Source: Shinella sp. CPCC 101442 (GTDB taxonomy: Bacteria > Pseudomonadota > Alphaproteobacteria > Rhizobiales > Rhizobiaceae). Taken from it: a stretch of DNA of 64,000 nt. A model generated the notes under the pieces. That model had not been told where the DNA came from. It saw only the letters and a list, made by a program, of their open reading frames with translations, and did not search any database. Positions 34,787 through 42,873 of this stretch are shown piece after piece. Numbering within the stretch: the first letter of the stretch is position 1; every line of letters begins with the position of its first letter. A program made the position numbers and the translations under genes. The DNA is taken from NCBI RefSeq assembly GCF_024704725.1, contig NZ_JALIQS010000001.1:868001-932000 (forward strand), read 5' to 3'.

Positions 34787-35977
34787 TTACGCTGCGAGGG
34801 TCTCGGGCACGAGAATGGAGGGCGGGGTGTTGCGGCTGCGCGCCGTCCGCTGGACGCCATCGACCAGGATCATGCCGATGCCGGGCAGGTTGCCGAGCGC
34901 CATGCTGTCGAGCACGCCATCGCCGGCGCCGCCCATGGCCTGATCGATGAAGACGAGATCTGCCGCCAGGCCGGGCGCGATACGGCCACGGTCGTTGAGG
35001 CCGCGCAACGTCGCTACGTTACCGGTCGCAAAGCACACGGCCACCTCGGGGGACACGCCGCCGAGCGAAGCCAGCATGGTGACGAGGCGCAGCATTCCAA
35101 GCGGCTGCACGCCCGATCCTGCCGGCCCGTCCGTGCCCAGCACGAGACGATCGAGAGCGCCGACATCCTTGATGACGTCAAGCACGAACAGCCCGGCCTT
35201 CATGTTGCCGTTATGGATGATTTCGAGCCCCCGCTTGCTCTCCCGGCAGATCAGCTCGAGTTCCGAAAAGGGGAGGGAGGTCGGTCCGCCATTCATGTGG
35301 GCCGCGACGTCGGCGTCCACTTCCAGCACGACCTCAGCGCCGATGCGCGACGAGCCCGGAATGGAATGGCCGCCCGTATGGGTCATCGACGTCATGCCGT
35401 ATTTGCGCGCCCAGTCGATCATCCGCCGGCCCGTCGGGCCATCCTTCACGGTGCCGAGGCCGACTTCACCGACGAGCGTGACGCCCGCGTCGGCCAGTTC
35501 GCTGAAATCCTTCTCCTCGAGACCATGTTCGAGGATGAGGGCGCCGGCCAGAACCTTCATGCCTGTCGGAGAAAAATTCGAAAAGGCGCGCTGCGCGGTG
35601 ATCGCCAGCGCCTTGACGCCGATCACGTCGCGGGGGCGGCCGGGAAGATGTACCTCGCCGGCGGAAACCAGCGTGGTCACGCCGCCGTGCAGGGTGGAAT
35701 CGATCCAGCCCAGCTGGTTCTGGCGCGGCGTCCAGTCGCCCATGACCGGATGAGAGTGATTGTCGATCATGCCCGGCATGATCGCGGAGCCCTTGGCATC
35801 GATGACGCGCTTCACGCCGTGGGAGCCGATATCGGCCTCTTTCCCCACCGCGGCGATCTTTCCACCCTCGATGAGGATTGCGTCGGCATCCGCCAGGGGA
35901 GCGGTAAGTTCGCCCGTGAGCACCGCGCCCAGGTTTCGGATCAGGAGGCGGTCGGTGTGGTCGGCGGCATTTGACAT
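34787..35977 (-). CDS. Enamidase-like zinc amidohydrolase
   Basis: A 396-residue amidohydrolase-superfamily enzyme that closely resembles, as I recall it, enamidase of Eubacterium barkeri nicotinate fermentation. That enzyme opens 1,4,5,6-tetrahydro-6-oxonicotinate to 2-formylglutarate. Likely metal ligands are His74 and His76 (IDNHSHPVMG), Glu171 (VGEVGLGT), His200 (THTGGHSIPGSS), His227 (HMNGGPT) and Asp283 (GTDGPAGSG). The C-terminal SRNTPP block is also kept. The substrate here is unknown; no 6-hydroxynicotinate reductase or hydroxylase is visible nearby. It is the third gene of a unit with MarR and isochorismatase genes. Confidence 0.85.
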   Translation of the reverse strand: MSNAADHTDRLLIRNLGAVLTGELTAPLADADAILIEGGKIAAVGKEADIGSHGVKRVIDAKGSAIMPGMIDNHSHPVMGDWTPRQNQLGWIDSTLHGGVTTLVSAGEVHLPGRPRDVIGVKALAITAQRAFSNFSPTGMKVLAGALILEHGLEEKDFSELADAGVTLVGEVGLGTVKDGPTGRRMIDWARKYGMTSMTHTGGHSIPGSSRIGAEVVLEVDADVAAHMNGGPTSLPFSELELICRESKRGLEIIHNGNMKAGLFVLDVIKDVGALDRLVLGTDGPAGSGVQPLGMLRLVTMLASLGGVSPEVAVCFATGNVATLRGLNDRGRIAPGLAADLVFIDQAMGGAGDGVLDSMALGNLPGIGMILVDGVQRTARSRNTPPSILVPETLAA

Positions 35978-36049
35978 GGTTTGTCCTTAAAGTCTGTCTG
36001 TATTGTCAGATTCCAGGCCGCAACCATGCGCATGCAGGCTGCGTCGGGC

Positions 36050-36619
36050 TTAGTCCGTGGTTTCCGGGCCGCTGACGCGGTTGAGCAGATCGAGGAGCGT
36101 TGCCTGTTCGGCGGGGCTCAACGGCTCCAGAAGCGTGCGGGCCACCTGCATGCTGGAATCCAGCAAAGGCAGGGTGTAGTGCACGCCACGGTTCGTCAGC
36201 GTGATCATTGTCATGCGCTGGTCGGTTTCGGAGCGTTTGCGCGCGATGAGGCCGCGCTTCAGCAAGGCCTTGACCACCAGGCTGATGGTCGACGGGTCCA
36301 TCTGGCTGATGCGTCCGAGATGGTTCTGCGAGAGCTCGCCGGCCTTCAGCAGCGTCACCAGCGCCGCGAGCTGCGTCGGGGTTACGTCGCTGACCGGGAT
36401 GACTTCCTGAAAGCATGCGGTCGCACGCTGATGCGCTCGCCGGATGATATGCGCCGGATGGTGCTCCAGCGCGTAGCCGGTGCGGGCGACATAGGCCAGT
36501 ATTTCCTCCCGGCCAAGTTCCGGCGGCTCCGCTTCCTGACTGCCGTTCACCTCCACCAGCGCGTCGTCTTCGATCGTTTCGATAATGTTCAAGTCCTGCC
36601 CCACATGTTTACGCTGCAA
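36050..36619 (-). CDS. MarR-family transcriptional regulator
   Basis: A 189-residue winged-helix protein. The core at about 55-145 includes LAALVTLLKAGELSQNHLGR, ISQMDPSTISLVVKALLKRG and the wing region RKRSETDQRMTMITLTNRG. It overlaps the isochorismatase-type gene by 11 bases. It probably represses its own operon by binding the TTTGATAATCAAA palindrome before the first gene, with a heterocyclic or aromatic-acid-like ligand as inducer. NicR of nicotinate pathways is also a MarR protein, which fits but does not prove a pyridine-type substrate. Confidence 0.9.
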   Translation of the reverse strand: MQRKHVGQDLNIIETIEDDALVEVNGSQEAEPPELGREEILAYVARTGYALEHHPAHIIRRAHQRATACFQEVIPVSDVTPTQLAALVTLLKAGELSQNHLGRISQMDPSTISLVVKALLKRGLIARKRSETDQRMTMITLTNRGVHYTLPLLDSSMQVARTLLEPLSPAEQATLLDLLNRVSGPETTD

Positions 36620-37250
36620 CCTGGTTGGCGATGGTAACGCCTTCGCTCAGGGCTGCAACAACAGCCTTTGAGTCCGAGACGATGCCGAAGTGGGTTCCGA
36701 TATCGTAGAGCGAGCTTTCCTGCTCGCGCGGGCCGGTTGCCGCGCATGCATCGGCGGGAACGACAACCTCATAGCCGTTGAAGAATGCATCATGCACCGT
36801 CGAGCGGACACAGATGTTGGTGACGACACCGAACACGACGAGCTGATCGATCTTCATGTCCTTGAGCACGAGGTCCAGGTCTGTCTGGAAGAAGGACGAG
36901 TAACGGCGCTTTGTCACATGGATCTCGTCCGGGCGCGCGTCGAGATCATCGATGATCTCGACGGCCCAGGTGTTCTCCAGGCAATGCGGCGTGCGCTTTG
37001 CCCATTCCCGCTCGTGCCGCATACCGGGACGGTGGGCGTCATGGATCCAGATCACCGGCGCATTGCTCGCGCGTGCCGCCTCGATGATGGCGCGTTGCGG
37101 CCCGACCAGGGTTTCATATCCCGGCAGGACCATTTTTCCGCCGGGCTTGCAGAACTCGTTGATCATGTCGACCACGATGATCGCCGTCCGTTTCGCATCG
37201 AGGCGCACGTCCTGTTCGTTGCGGTGTGCGGAAAAGACATCGAGCGACAT
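36609..37250 (-). CDS. Isochorismatase-family cysteine hydrolase
   Basis: A 213-residue alpha-beta hydrolase of the isochorismatase/nicotinamidase superfamily with the catalytic triad visible: Asp28 (IIVVDMINEF), Lys114 (HVTKRRYSSF) and Cys147 (GVVTNICVRST), the latter preceded by a cis-peptide-type Val-Thr. Members hydrolyse amides such as nicotinamide, N-carbamoylsarcosine or maleamate. First gene of the unit with MarR and the enamidase-like enzyme, so it probably hydrolyses an amide formed in ring cleavage. The specific substrate is not deducible. Confidence 0.9.
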   Translation of the reverse strand: MSLDVFSAHRNEQDVRLDAKRTAIIVVDMINEFCKPGGKMVLPGYETLVGPQRAIIEAARASNAPVIWIHDAHRPGMRHEREWAKRTPHCLENTWAVEIIDDLDARPDEIHVTKRRYSSFFQTDLDLVLKDMKIDQLVVFGVVTNICVRSTVHDAFFNGYEVVVPADACAATGPREQESSLYDIGTHFGIVSDSKAVVAALSEGVTIANQVAA

Positions 37251-37290
37251 TGTTCTGGTTCCCTTTGGTTCACCGTTCGAACGGCTTTTA

Positions 37291-37303
37291 TTTGATAATC
37301 AAA
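37291..37303. promoter_or_regulatory. Candidate MarR operator
   Basis: TTTGAT-A-ATCAAA is a perfect 13-base inverted repeat 40 bases upstream of the isochorismatase-type start codon, within AT-rich DNA. Size and sequence resemble MarR-type operators. A regulator of that family is encoded by the second gene of this operon. Confidence 0.55.
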
Positions 37304-37523
37304 CAATCAAGGCGCGCGCCGCAAAGTCAAGGGTTTTCTTTGAGGTTTTTGCGGAAAGCGGCCTCTATGTGCCGATTATCGAGGATTTATATGCATTTTC
37401 ACGACGAGAGAGACGATGCACAAGAGCGCTTGACAAGAACGGAAAGCTCATTCTTACTCGTATGACCATCAACGATATGGTCGACGGCGCGCTTGCGCCG
37501 AGCGTAGCAATAAGGGGTTCGCT

Positions 37524-38888
37524 ATGCCGTTTTCTCAACCAGTTCATGCCCGTATTCCCGCAAATCTTCGCCGCCAATCCACGTTTCGCGTCCTGGCGAC
37601 GGTGCTCAGCCTCTCGGCGGCGTTCATGCCGGTTTCCGCGAGTGCGGAGGGTGTTACCCTGAAAATCTTCGGTGGCTCGTCGCTCGATGTTCTTGCGCCG
37701 CGCGAGACGCCCGAGGTCCAGACGAAAATCCGCGAGGAAATCGTCGCCGGCTTCCTGAAGGAACATCCCGACGTCGCCGCTGTCGAGTGGGATGCGCAGG
37801 GCCCCCAGTCGGGCTCTCTTCAGCGCCTGATGACCGCCAAGCTCGCCGGCCAGGAAATGGACCTGATCGCCTGCTCGGCCTATTGGGTCAATGGCGCCTA
37901 CGTTCGGCGCGGCCTGCTGCGCCCGATCACGGACGAAATCAAGCCTTTTGCCGAAAACGTCGATCCGGCCAGTCTTGGCGCCTTCAACGTGAACGGCAAG
38001 GTCTATGGCGTGCCGATCACCTCGCTGTCGACCTCGACGATTTTCTACAACGTCGATCTCTTCAAGAAGCTCGGCATTCCGACGCCACCCACCTATGAAG
38101 ACCTCAAGGCGGCCGTGCCCAAGCTGCAGGAAGCCGGCGTCATTCCGTTGCTGCATCAGGGCGCCAACAGCGTCATGTGGCCGATGTGGTATTTCGAGAC
38201 CTTCTCGCAGGCGGCCGGCGATCCCGTCGGGGTCACCCAGGCACAGCTCGAAAGCAAGGAAGGGTTCGACAATGCCGCAAGCGTCGAAGCTTTCCGCCTG
38301 ATCAAGCAATGGGTCGACGACGGCATCCTTTCCAAGGACTCGCTTTCTGTCGATATGGAGGGCATGCGCGCCGCTTTCTCCAGCGGCAAGAGTGCGATGT
38401 ACTACGGTGGCACGTGGGAGGTTCCTTCGCTCAAGGAAAACGTGAAGGGGTTCGCCTGGGGCGTCTTCCCGTTCCCGAAAATGGCTGGAACGCCCGGTGA
38501 AGCCCGGCACGGCGGCGGCGCCGACAACGGCATGTGCCTTTCCGCCTCCATTCCGGAAGAGAAGGTCAAGCCGGCGCTCGATTTCGTCGCCTATCTGACG
38601 AAGCCCGAGGTGGCCAGGATCTACCTTGACGCGGAGCAGCCGATCGCGACATCCATCAAGGGTGTCGATGGCGTCGACGAACAATACGCCAAGGATCTGC
38701 GCGCCACGGCGTTCCCCAACACGATCAAGTTCCTGGACTGGATCTGGCCGAGTGAAGTGACGACCGCCGTTGCATCCGGCATTGCCGGGGTCGTGGGTGG
38801 CACCGCGACGCCCGAGGAGGCCGCCCAGAGCGTTCAGGCCACGTTCAAATCGCTCGTCGACGACGGCAACTGGCCGCCGAAAGATTGA
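37524..38888 (+). CDS. ABC transporter substrate-binding protein, carbohydrate (CUT1) type
   Basis: A 454-residue extracellular binding protein. The N-terminus has a long signal sequence with cleavage around residue 41 (SAS-AEG). Then come the family's LKIFGGSSLDVL strand, the hinge area IKPFAENVDPASLGAFNVNG, and VPITSLSTSTIFYNVDLFKK. The C-terminal part has MYYGGTWEVPSL. RBS AAGGGG precedes the ATG. It is the first gene of a sugar/polyol operon and is followed by a strong hairpin. Substrate is unknown. A long open frame on the opposite strand is an antisense artefact. Confidence 0.93.
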   Translation: MPFSQPVHARIPANLRRQSTFRVLATVLSLSAAFMPVSASAEGVTLKIFGGSSLDVLAPRETPEVQTKIREEIVAGFLKEHPDVAAVEWDAQGPQSGSLQRLMTAKLAGQEMDLIACSAYWVNGAYVRRGLLRPITDEIKPFAENVDPASLGAFNVNGKVYGVPITSLSTSTIFYNVDLFKKLGIPTPPTYEDLKAAVPKLQEAGVIPLLHQGANSVMWPMWYFETFSQAAGDPVGVTQAQLESKEGFDNAASVEAFRLIKQWVDDGILSKDSLSVDMEGMRAAFSSGKSAMYYGGTWEVPSLKENVKGFAWGVFPFPKMAGTPGEARHGGGADNGMCLSASIPEEKVKPALDFVAYLTKPEVARIYLDAEQPIATSIKGVDGVDEQYAKDLRATAFPNTIKFLDWIWPSEVTTAVASGIAGVVGGTATPEEAAQSVQATFKSLVDDGNWPPKD

Positions 38889-38900
38889 TCGGACGCGGCA

Positions 38901-38928
38901 CGGCGGCGCGCCAATGTACGCGCCGCCG
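38901..38928 (+). repeat. Intercistronic hairpin downstream of the sugar-binding-protein gene
   Basis: Ten-base perfect G/C arms with an 8-base spacer, 12 bases after the binding-protein stop. No T tract follows. It matches the usual position of mRNA-stabilising structures that raise binding-protein levels relative to permeases, like the one found after the BMP gene. Confidence 0.6.
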
Positions 38929-38998
38929 GCAACACCATCGATAATTGCTGTGCGCTTCAGGCAGCGCTTGATGACGTGCACGTTTGAAAGACAAAGCC

Positions 38999-39922
38999 AT
39001 GACCCGTTCCTCCCGCCAACGCTTCTCCATCGGCTATCACCTCAACAGCTGGGACCTGACCGGCCAGCCGCTGCGCCCGGCGCTCGATTTCCTGGCCGGA
39101 GAAGGTTTCGGCTGGTTTGAAATTCTCGCCTTCACCAGCCTGTCCGACCAGTTCGCCCGCAAATACATGCAACTGGGCGACCTGCCGCCGCCGGGTGTTA
39201 CGACGGATACGGATATTCTGCGGCGCTATGCCCTGCTTTCCGAAGCGCAAAGCGATCTGGGCATCCGCCTTTCCTCGCTCTATGTGAATGCGACCTTCGT
39301 GAACCCGGTGCTCTGGGAACACGAACGCGCCTGCCTCATTTCTCTTGCCCGCATCCTCAAGGGTTTTGGCGCGCCGATCCTGGTGCTCGGCGGCGGCCCT
39401 TCCGAGGCTTCGGGCAACAAGCACACGGCCGACGACTACAAGGCATTCTGCCGCGCGCTGGAAGACATCGGCCGCCGGACCGCGGATCTTGGCATCGCCA
39501 CCGTGTATCATCCGCATCTCGACACCTTCATCGAACGGCGCGAACAGCTCGATCGCATGATGGATGAACTCGATACGCGCCATGCCGGTCTTTGCATCGA
39601 TCCCGCACATCTGGCGCAGACCCATTCCGATCCGGTGGACGCCCTCAAAACCTATATGTCCGCCGTCCGCTACATGCATCTCAAGGATACGCGGGTGGAT
39701 GACAGCCTCGTCGGTCCGGAGCGCTATGCCGCGTTCAGCGAACTCGGGGCAGGCGTCGTCGACATGCCGGGGCTCGTCGATGTTCTCCTGGATGCCGACT
39801 ACGACGGCCTTGCGATCGTCGAGCTCGACGCGTCGCAGAAGACCGCCGAGCAGAGTGCAAGGGAGAGCGTCGCCTATCTCACCGAAACGCTTGGGCTTGT
39901 GCTGACCCCCAACAAGCGTTGA
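38999..39922 (+). CDS. Sugar phosphate isomerase/epimerase (TIM barrel)
   Basis: A 307-residue xylose-isomerase-like/AP-endonuclease-2-type barrel. Characteristic are the first strand SIGYHLNSWDLTG, the middle strand ATVYHPHLDTFIERREQLDRM with metal-ligand histidines, LCIDPAHLAQTHSDP and AIVELDAS at the end. The ATG at 38999 is preferred to a TTG five codons earlier, since GAAAG precedes it. Similar proteins (IolE/IolI, Hyi) act on inososes, ketoses or hydroxypyruvate. Lying between transporter genes, it probably acts on the imported compound. Confidence 0.85.
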   Translation: MTRSSRQRFSIGYHLNSWDLTGQPLRPALDFLAGEGFGWFEILAFTSLSDQFARKYMQLGDLPPPGVTTDTDILRRYALLSEAQSDLGIRLSSLYVNATFVNPVLWEHERACLISLARILKGFGAPILVLGGGPSEASGNKHTADDYKAFCRALEDIGRRTADLGIATVYHPHLDTFIERREQLDRMMDELDTRHAGLCIDPAHLAQTHSDPVDALKTYMSAVRYMHLKDTRVDDSLVGPERYAAFSELGAGVVDMPGLVDVLLDADYDGLAIVELDASQKTAEQSARESVAYLTETLGLVLTPNKR

Positions 39923-39933
39923 AGGAGCCGGGT

Positions 39934-40839
39934 ATGTTCACGCGGATAACGAGGACGATCCGGCGGGACGACGATGCGACGGTCGCGGCTTTCATGCTCG
40001 CGCCTGCCGCCGTCCTTTTCGCGCTTTTCTTCCTGTGGCCGTTCGTCCGCGGGCTTTGGATCAGCCTGACGCGGTGGGACGGGTTTTCGGCGCCGGTCTT
40101 CGTCGGCGCCGCCAACTACATGAAGCTTCTGGGCGACAGGCTGTTTCTCGGCGCGCTCGAAAACAACCTGATTTTCGTGGTTCTCATCCTGCTCTTCAAG
40201 AATGTGCTTGGTCTTGGCCTGGCGATTTTGCTGGACAGGGCGATTTTCATGCGTGGTCCGATCCGCGCCGCCGTCTTCATTCCGGTCACGCTCTCCTTCG
40301 CTGCCACCGGTCTCCTGTGGTCGTGGATCTACAATCCGGTCTTCGGCCTGCTCAACGCCGCGCTTGATGGCCTCGGCCTTTCCGGGCTGAAGATGTCGTG
40401 GCTCGGCGATGCCGATATCGCGCTCTACTCGATCATCGCCGTCGATGTCTGGAAGTGGCTCGGTTTCCATGCCGTCATCTATCTTGCCGGCCTTCAGACC
40501 ATACCGGATGAGCTTTACGAAGCCGCGCGCATCGATGGCGCCGGTGCGGTGCGGCGCTTCCGGCATGTCACCCTGCCGCTGATGATGCCCGTCATCCTGA
40601 TCAACGTCATTCTGGGGCTTTCCGGAGCTTTCGTGCGCAACTTCGATATCGTGCAGGTGCTGACGCAAGGCGGACCGAACCACGCCACCGAAGTCGTCAT
40701 GACCTACATGGTCAAGACCGCGTTCCAGGACGGCAACATGGGCTATGCCAGCGCCATGGGCTACGCGCTGTTCCTGATCGTGGCGCTGTCCTGCGTCGCT
40801 CTGCTCGGCATCATGCGACGCAGCAAGGTGGAGATGTAG
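39934..40839 (+). CDS. ABC transporter permease, MalF type
   Basis: A 301-residue inner-membrane protein with about six helices. The EAA-like cytoplasmic loop reads LYEAARIDGAGAVRRFRHVTLPL, the site that docks with the ATPase. The ATG at 39934 follows AAGGAG; an in-frame TTG five codons earlier overlaps the preceding stop. Two bases separate it from the MalG-type partner. No ATPase gene occurs in this operon. Confidence 0.93.
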   Translation: MFTRITRTIRRDDDATVAAFMLAPAAVLFALFFLWPFVRGLWISLTRWDGFSAPVFVGAANYMKLLGDRLFLGALENNLIFVVLILLFKNVLGLGLAILLDRAIFMRGPIRAAVFIPVTLSFAATGLLWSWIYNPVFGLLNAALDGLGLSGLKMSWLGDADIALYSIIAVDVWKWLGFHAVIYLAGLQTIPDELYEAARIDGAGAVRRFRHVTLPLMMPVILINVILGLSGAFVRNFDIVQVLTQGGPNHATEVVMTYMVKTAFQDGNMGYASAMGYALFLIVALSCVALLGIMRRSKVEM

Positions 40840-40841
40840 TC

Positions 40842-41753
40842 ATGGAGAAAAACACCTCCGTTCGCCATGCCGATCCGCGCAGCCAGCCCTCGTTCGCAAG
40901 CCGCCGCTGGTGGAAGGGGTTGCTTGCCGGTCGTTCGGTCGGCGAACTCGCGCTTGTCTATGGCCTGCTGGCGATCGTGCTCGTCGAAACGCTGTATCCG
41001 CTCTTCTGGGTGCTTTCAGGTTCGTTGAAGACCAAGGAAGAGGTCATCGCCAATGTCTGGGGCCTGCCGTCCGGCTTCGTCTGGCAGAATTATGCCGAGG
41101 CATGGCGGGTCTCGGGCATGGGCGCGCGCATTCTCAACAGCGTCATCGTTACGGCAACGGCGCTTGCGCTTCTGCTGGTGGTCGCAACACCCGCCGCCTA
41201 TTCTCTCTCGCGGCTCAAGTTCCGTGGCCGCAATATCATTCTTGCCCTGATCGTCGCGGCCATGCTGATACCGCCGCAGGTCATGGCGATCCCGCTTTTC
41301 ATGACGGCGCGCGATCTGGGGCTGGTCAACAGCCGCATCGGCATCGCCTTGATCCATGCGGCCTCGAACCTTCCGCTTTCGATTTTCATCCTGCGCAGCT
41401 TCTTCCTGTCCTTGCCCGCCGAGCTGGAAGACGCTGCCCGCATAGATGGAGCCAGCCGGTTGCAGATCCTCGGGCGGGTCATGCTACCGCTGATCCGCCC
41501 CGGCCTCGCTCTGGTGACGATCTTCGGCTTCATCGAGATCTGGAACGACTTCTTCCTCGCCTTCCTTCTGCTGCGCGATCCGGCGCTCCAGACGATACCA
41601 CTCGGTCTCGTCGCCTTCTTCCAGCAGTACGGCTCGATGTGGAACCTCTATTTCGCGGCTCTGGCGATGACGACGCTGCCCGTCATCATCGTGTTCGTGC
41701 TCATGCAGAAACAGTTTATCGCCGGGTTGACGGCCGGCGCGGTCAAATCCTGA
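40842..41753 (+). CDS. ABC transporter permease, MalG type
   Basis: A 303-residue inner-membrane permease of the CUT1 family. The EAA motif is LEDAARIDGASRLQILGRVMLPL, and the N-terminal part ends in the periplasmic segment LSGSLKTKEEVIANVWG. It pairs with the MalF-type subunit just upstream. The ATP-binding partner must be encoded elsewhere; the UgpC-type gene at 25450-26538 is the closest candidate. Confidence 0.93.
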   Translation: MEKNTSVRHADPRSQPSFASRRWWKGLLAGRSVGELALVYGLLAIVLVETLYPLFWVLSGSLKTKEEVIANVWGLPSGFVWQNYAEAWRVSGMGARILNSVIVTATALALLLVVATPAAYSLSRLKFRGRNIILALIVAAMLIPPQVMAIPLFMTARDLGLVNSRIGIALIHAASNLPLSIFILRSFFLSLPAELEDAARIDGASRLQILGRVMLPLIRPGLALVTIFGFIEIWNDFFLAFLLLRDPALQTIPLGLVAFFQQYGSMWNLYFAALAMTTLPVIIVFVLMQKQFIAGLTAGAVKS

Positions 41754-41775
41754 CCGGAATGACAAGGAGTTCACA

Positions 41776-42873
41776 ATGACAGTTTCCCACTCCAAAACGC
41801 CGATCGGCGTCGGTGTCATCGGTTGCGGCGAGATCGCACAGCTGATGCATCTGCCGATCATCCATGAACTGCCGGAATTGCGGCTTGCTGCGCTCTGCGA
41901 CCTGTCCCCGACGGTTCTGGATACGCTGGGTTCACAATACGGCGTGTCCGCCCGCTACAGGGAGTATCAGGCACTGCTCGACGATCCCTCCGTCGATGCG
42001 GTCGTCATCTGCACCTTCGATCACGGCCCCGTCGTCGAAGCCGCCATCAAGGCCGGCAAACATTTCATCGTCGAGAAGCCGTTGGCCTTTACGGCGCAGG
42101 AAGCGCGGCCGCTCGTGAAGGCGGCGGAGGAGAGCGGTCTGGTCGGCCTTGTCGGCTACATGAAACTGTACGATCCGGGCTACCGGCTGGGGCTGGAGAA
42201 GATCGGCGGCATCGGTCGGCCGAAAATGATCCACGTCCACGACTTCGCCGGCCGGTTCGATCGCTACCAGCAGCTCTATACGCAGGTGCGCGGCAAGGAT
42301 GTCGATATGGAGCTGATCAAGGCTACCCAGGTCGACGTCGCCAAACGGGTGGCAGCAGGGCTCGGACAGGATCACGCCGGTTATGTCGATCTCTACATGA
42401 CCCTGCTGATGCTCGGCAGCCACGATCTTGCGGTGCTGCGCGGCGCTTTCGGGGTTGCGGAGCGTGTCGACTATGCTCAGGCTGTGGGACCGACCCATAT
42501 CATGGCCGTGCTCGGTTTTCCCGATCGCGTTCCCGCCCTGCTGGAAGTGGCCTTCGGCGCGCAATATGAATGGTGGGACGAGTGGATGACCGTCCATGGC
42601 GAGAAAGACGAAGTGCGGATCGACTTCCAGAACCCCTATGTCCGCAACACGGCTGCGACCGTGCGCCTGCGGGAAGCGGCTGGCGACGGGCCAAGCGAGC
42701 GCGTCTTGCCGGGCACGCCCGAAACGGCTTTCCGTCGGCAGTGGCAGCATTTCATTGCCTGCGTGGACGGAAAAGCCGTGCCCATGACGCCCCTCCAGGG
42801 CGGTCTGGACGATCTGGAACTTGCTGAACGCATCATCAGGGCATTGCCCGTCAAGTCGGGGGAGCAGGCATGA
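41776..42873 (+). CDS. Gfo/Idh/MocA-family oxidoreductase
   Basis: A 365-residue NAD(P)-dependent dehydrogenase with the N-terminal Rossmann motif VIGCGEIAQLMHLP (about 14-27), the conserved catalytic-region stretch KHFIVEKPLAF (about 95-105), and a C-terminal substrate domain ending in the usual FRRQWQHFIACVDG block. Such enzymes oxidise myo-inositol, glucose or other cyclitols and sugars. Encoded 22 bases after the permease gene. It ends 4 bases into the epimerase gene. Confidence 0.9.
   Translation: MTVSHSKTPIGVGVIGCGEIAQLMHLPIIHELPELRLAALCDLSPTVLDTLGSQYGVSARYREYQALLDDPSVDAVVICTFDHGPVVEAAIKAGKHFIVEKPLAFTAQEARPLVKAAEESGLVGLVGYMKLYDPGYRLGLEKIGGIGRPKMIHVHDFAGRFDRYQQLYTQVRGKDVDMELIKATQVDVAKRVAAGLGQDHAGYVDLYMTLLMLGSHDLAVLRGAFGVAERVDYAQAVGPTHIMAVLGFPDRVPALLEVAFGAQYEWWDEWMTVHGEKDEVRIDFQNPYVRNTAATVRLREAAGDGPSERVLPGTPETAFRRQWQHFIACVDGKAVPMTPLQGGLDDLELAERIIRALPVKSGEQA

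Noticed and set aside
37365-38981. 538-codon minus-strand frame opposite the sugar-binding protein
   Set aside because: The plus-strand gene has a signal peptide, ribosome-binding site and family motifs; the opposite frame has none.
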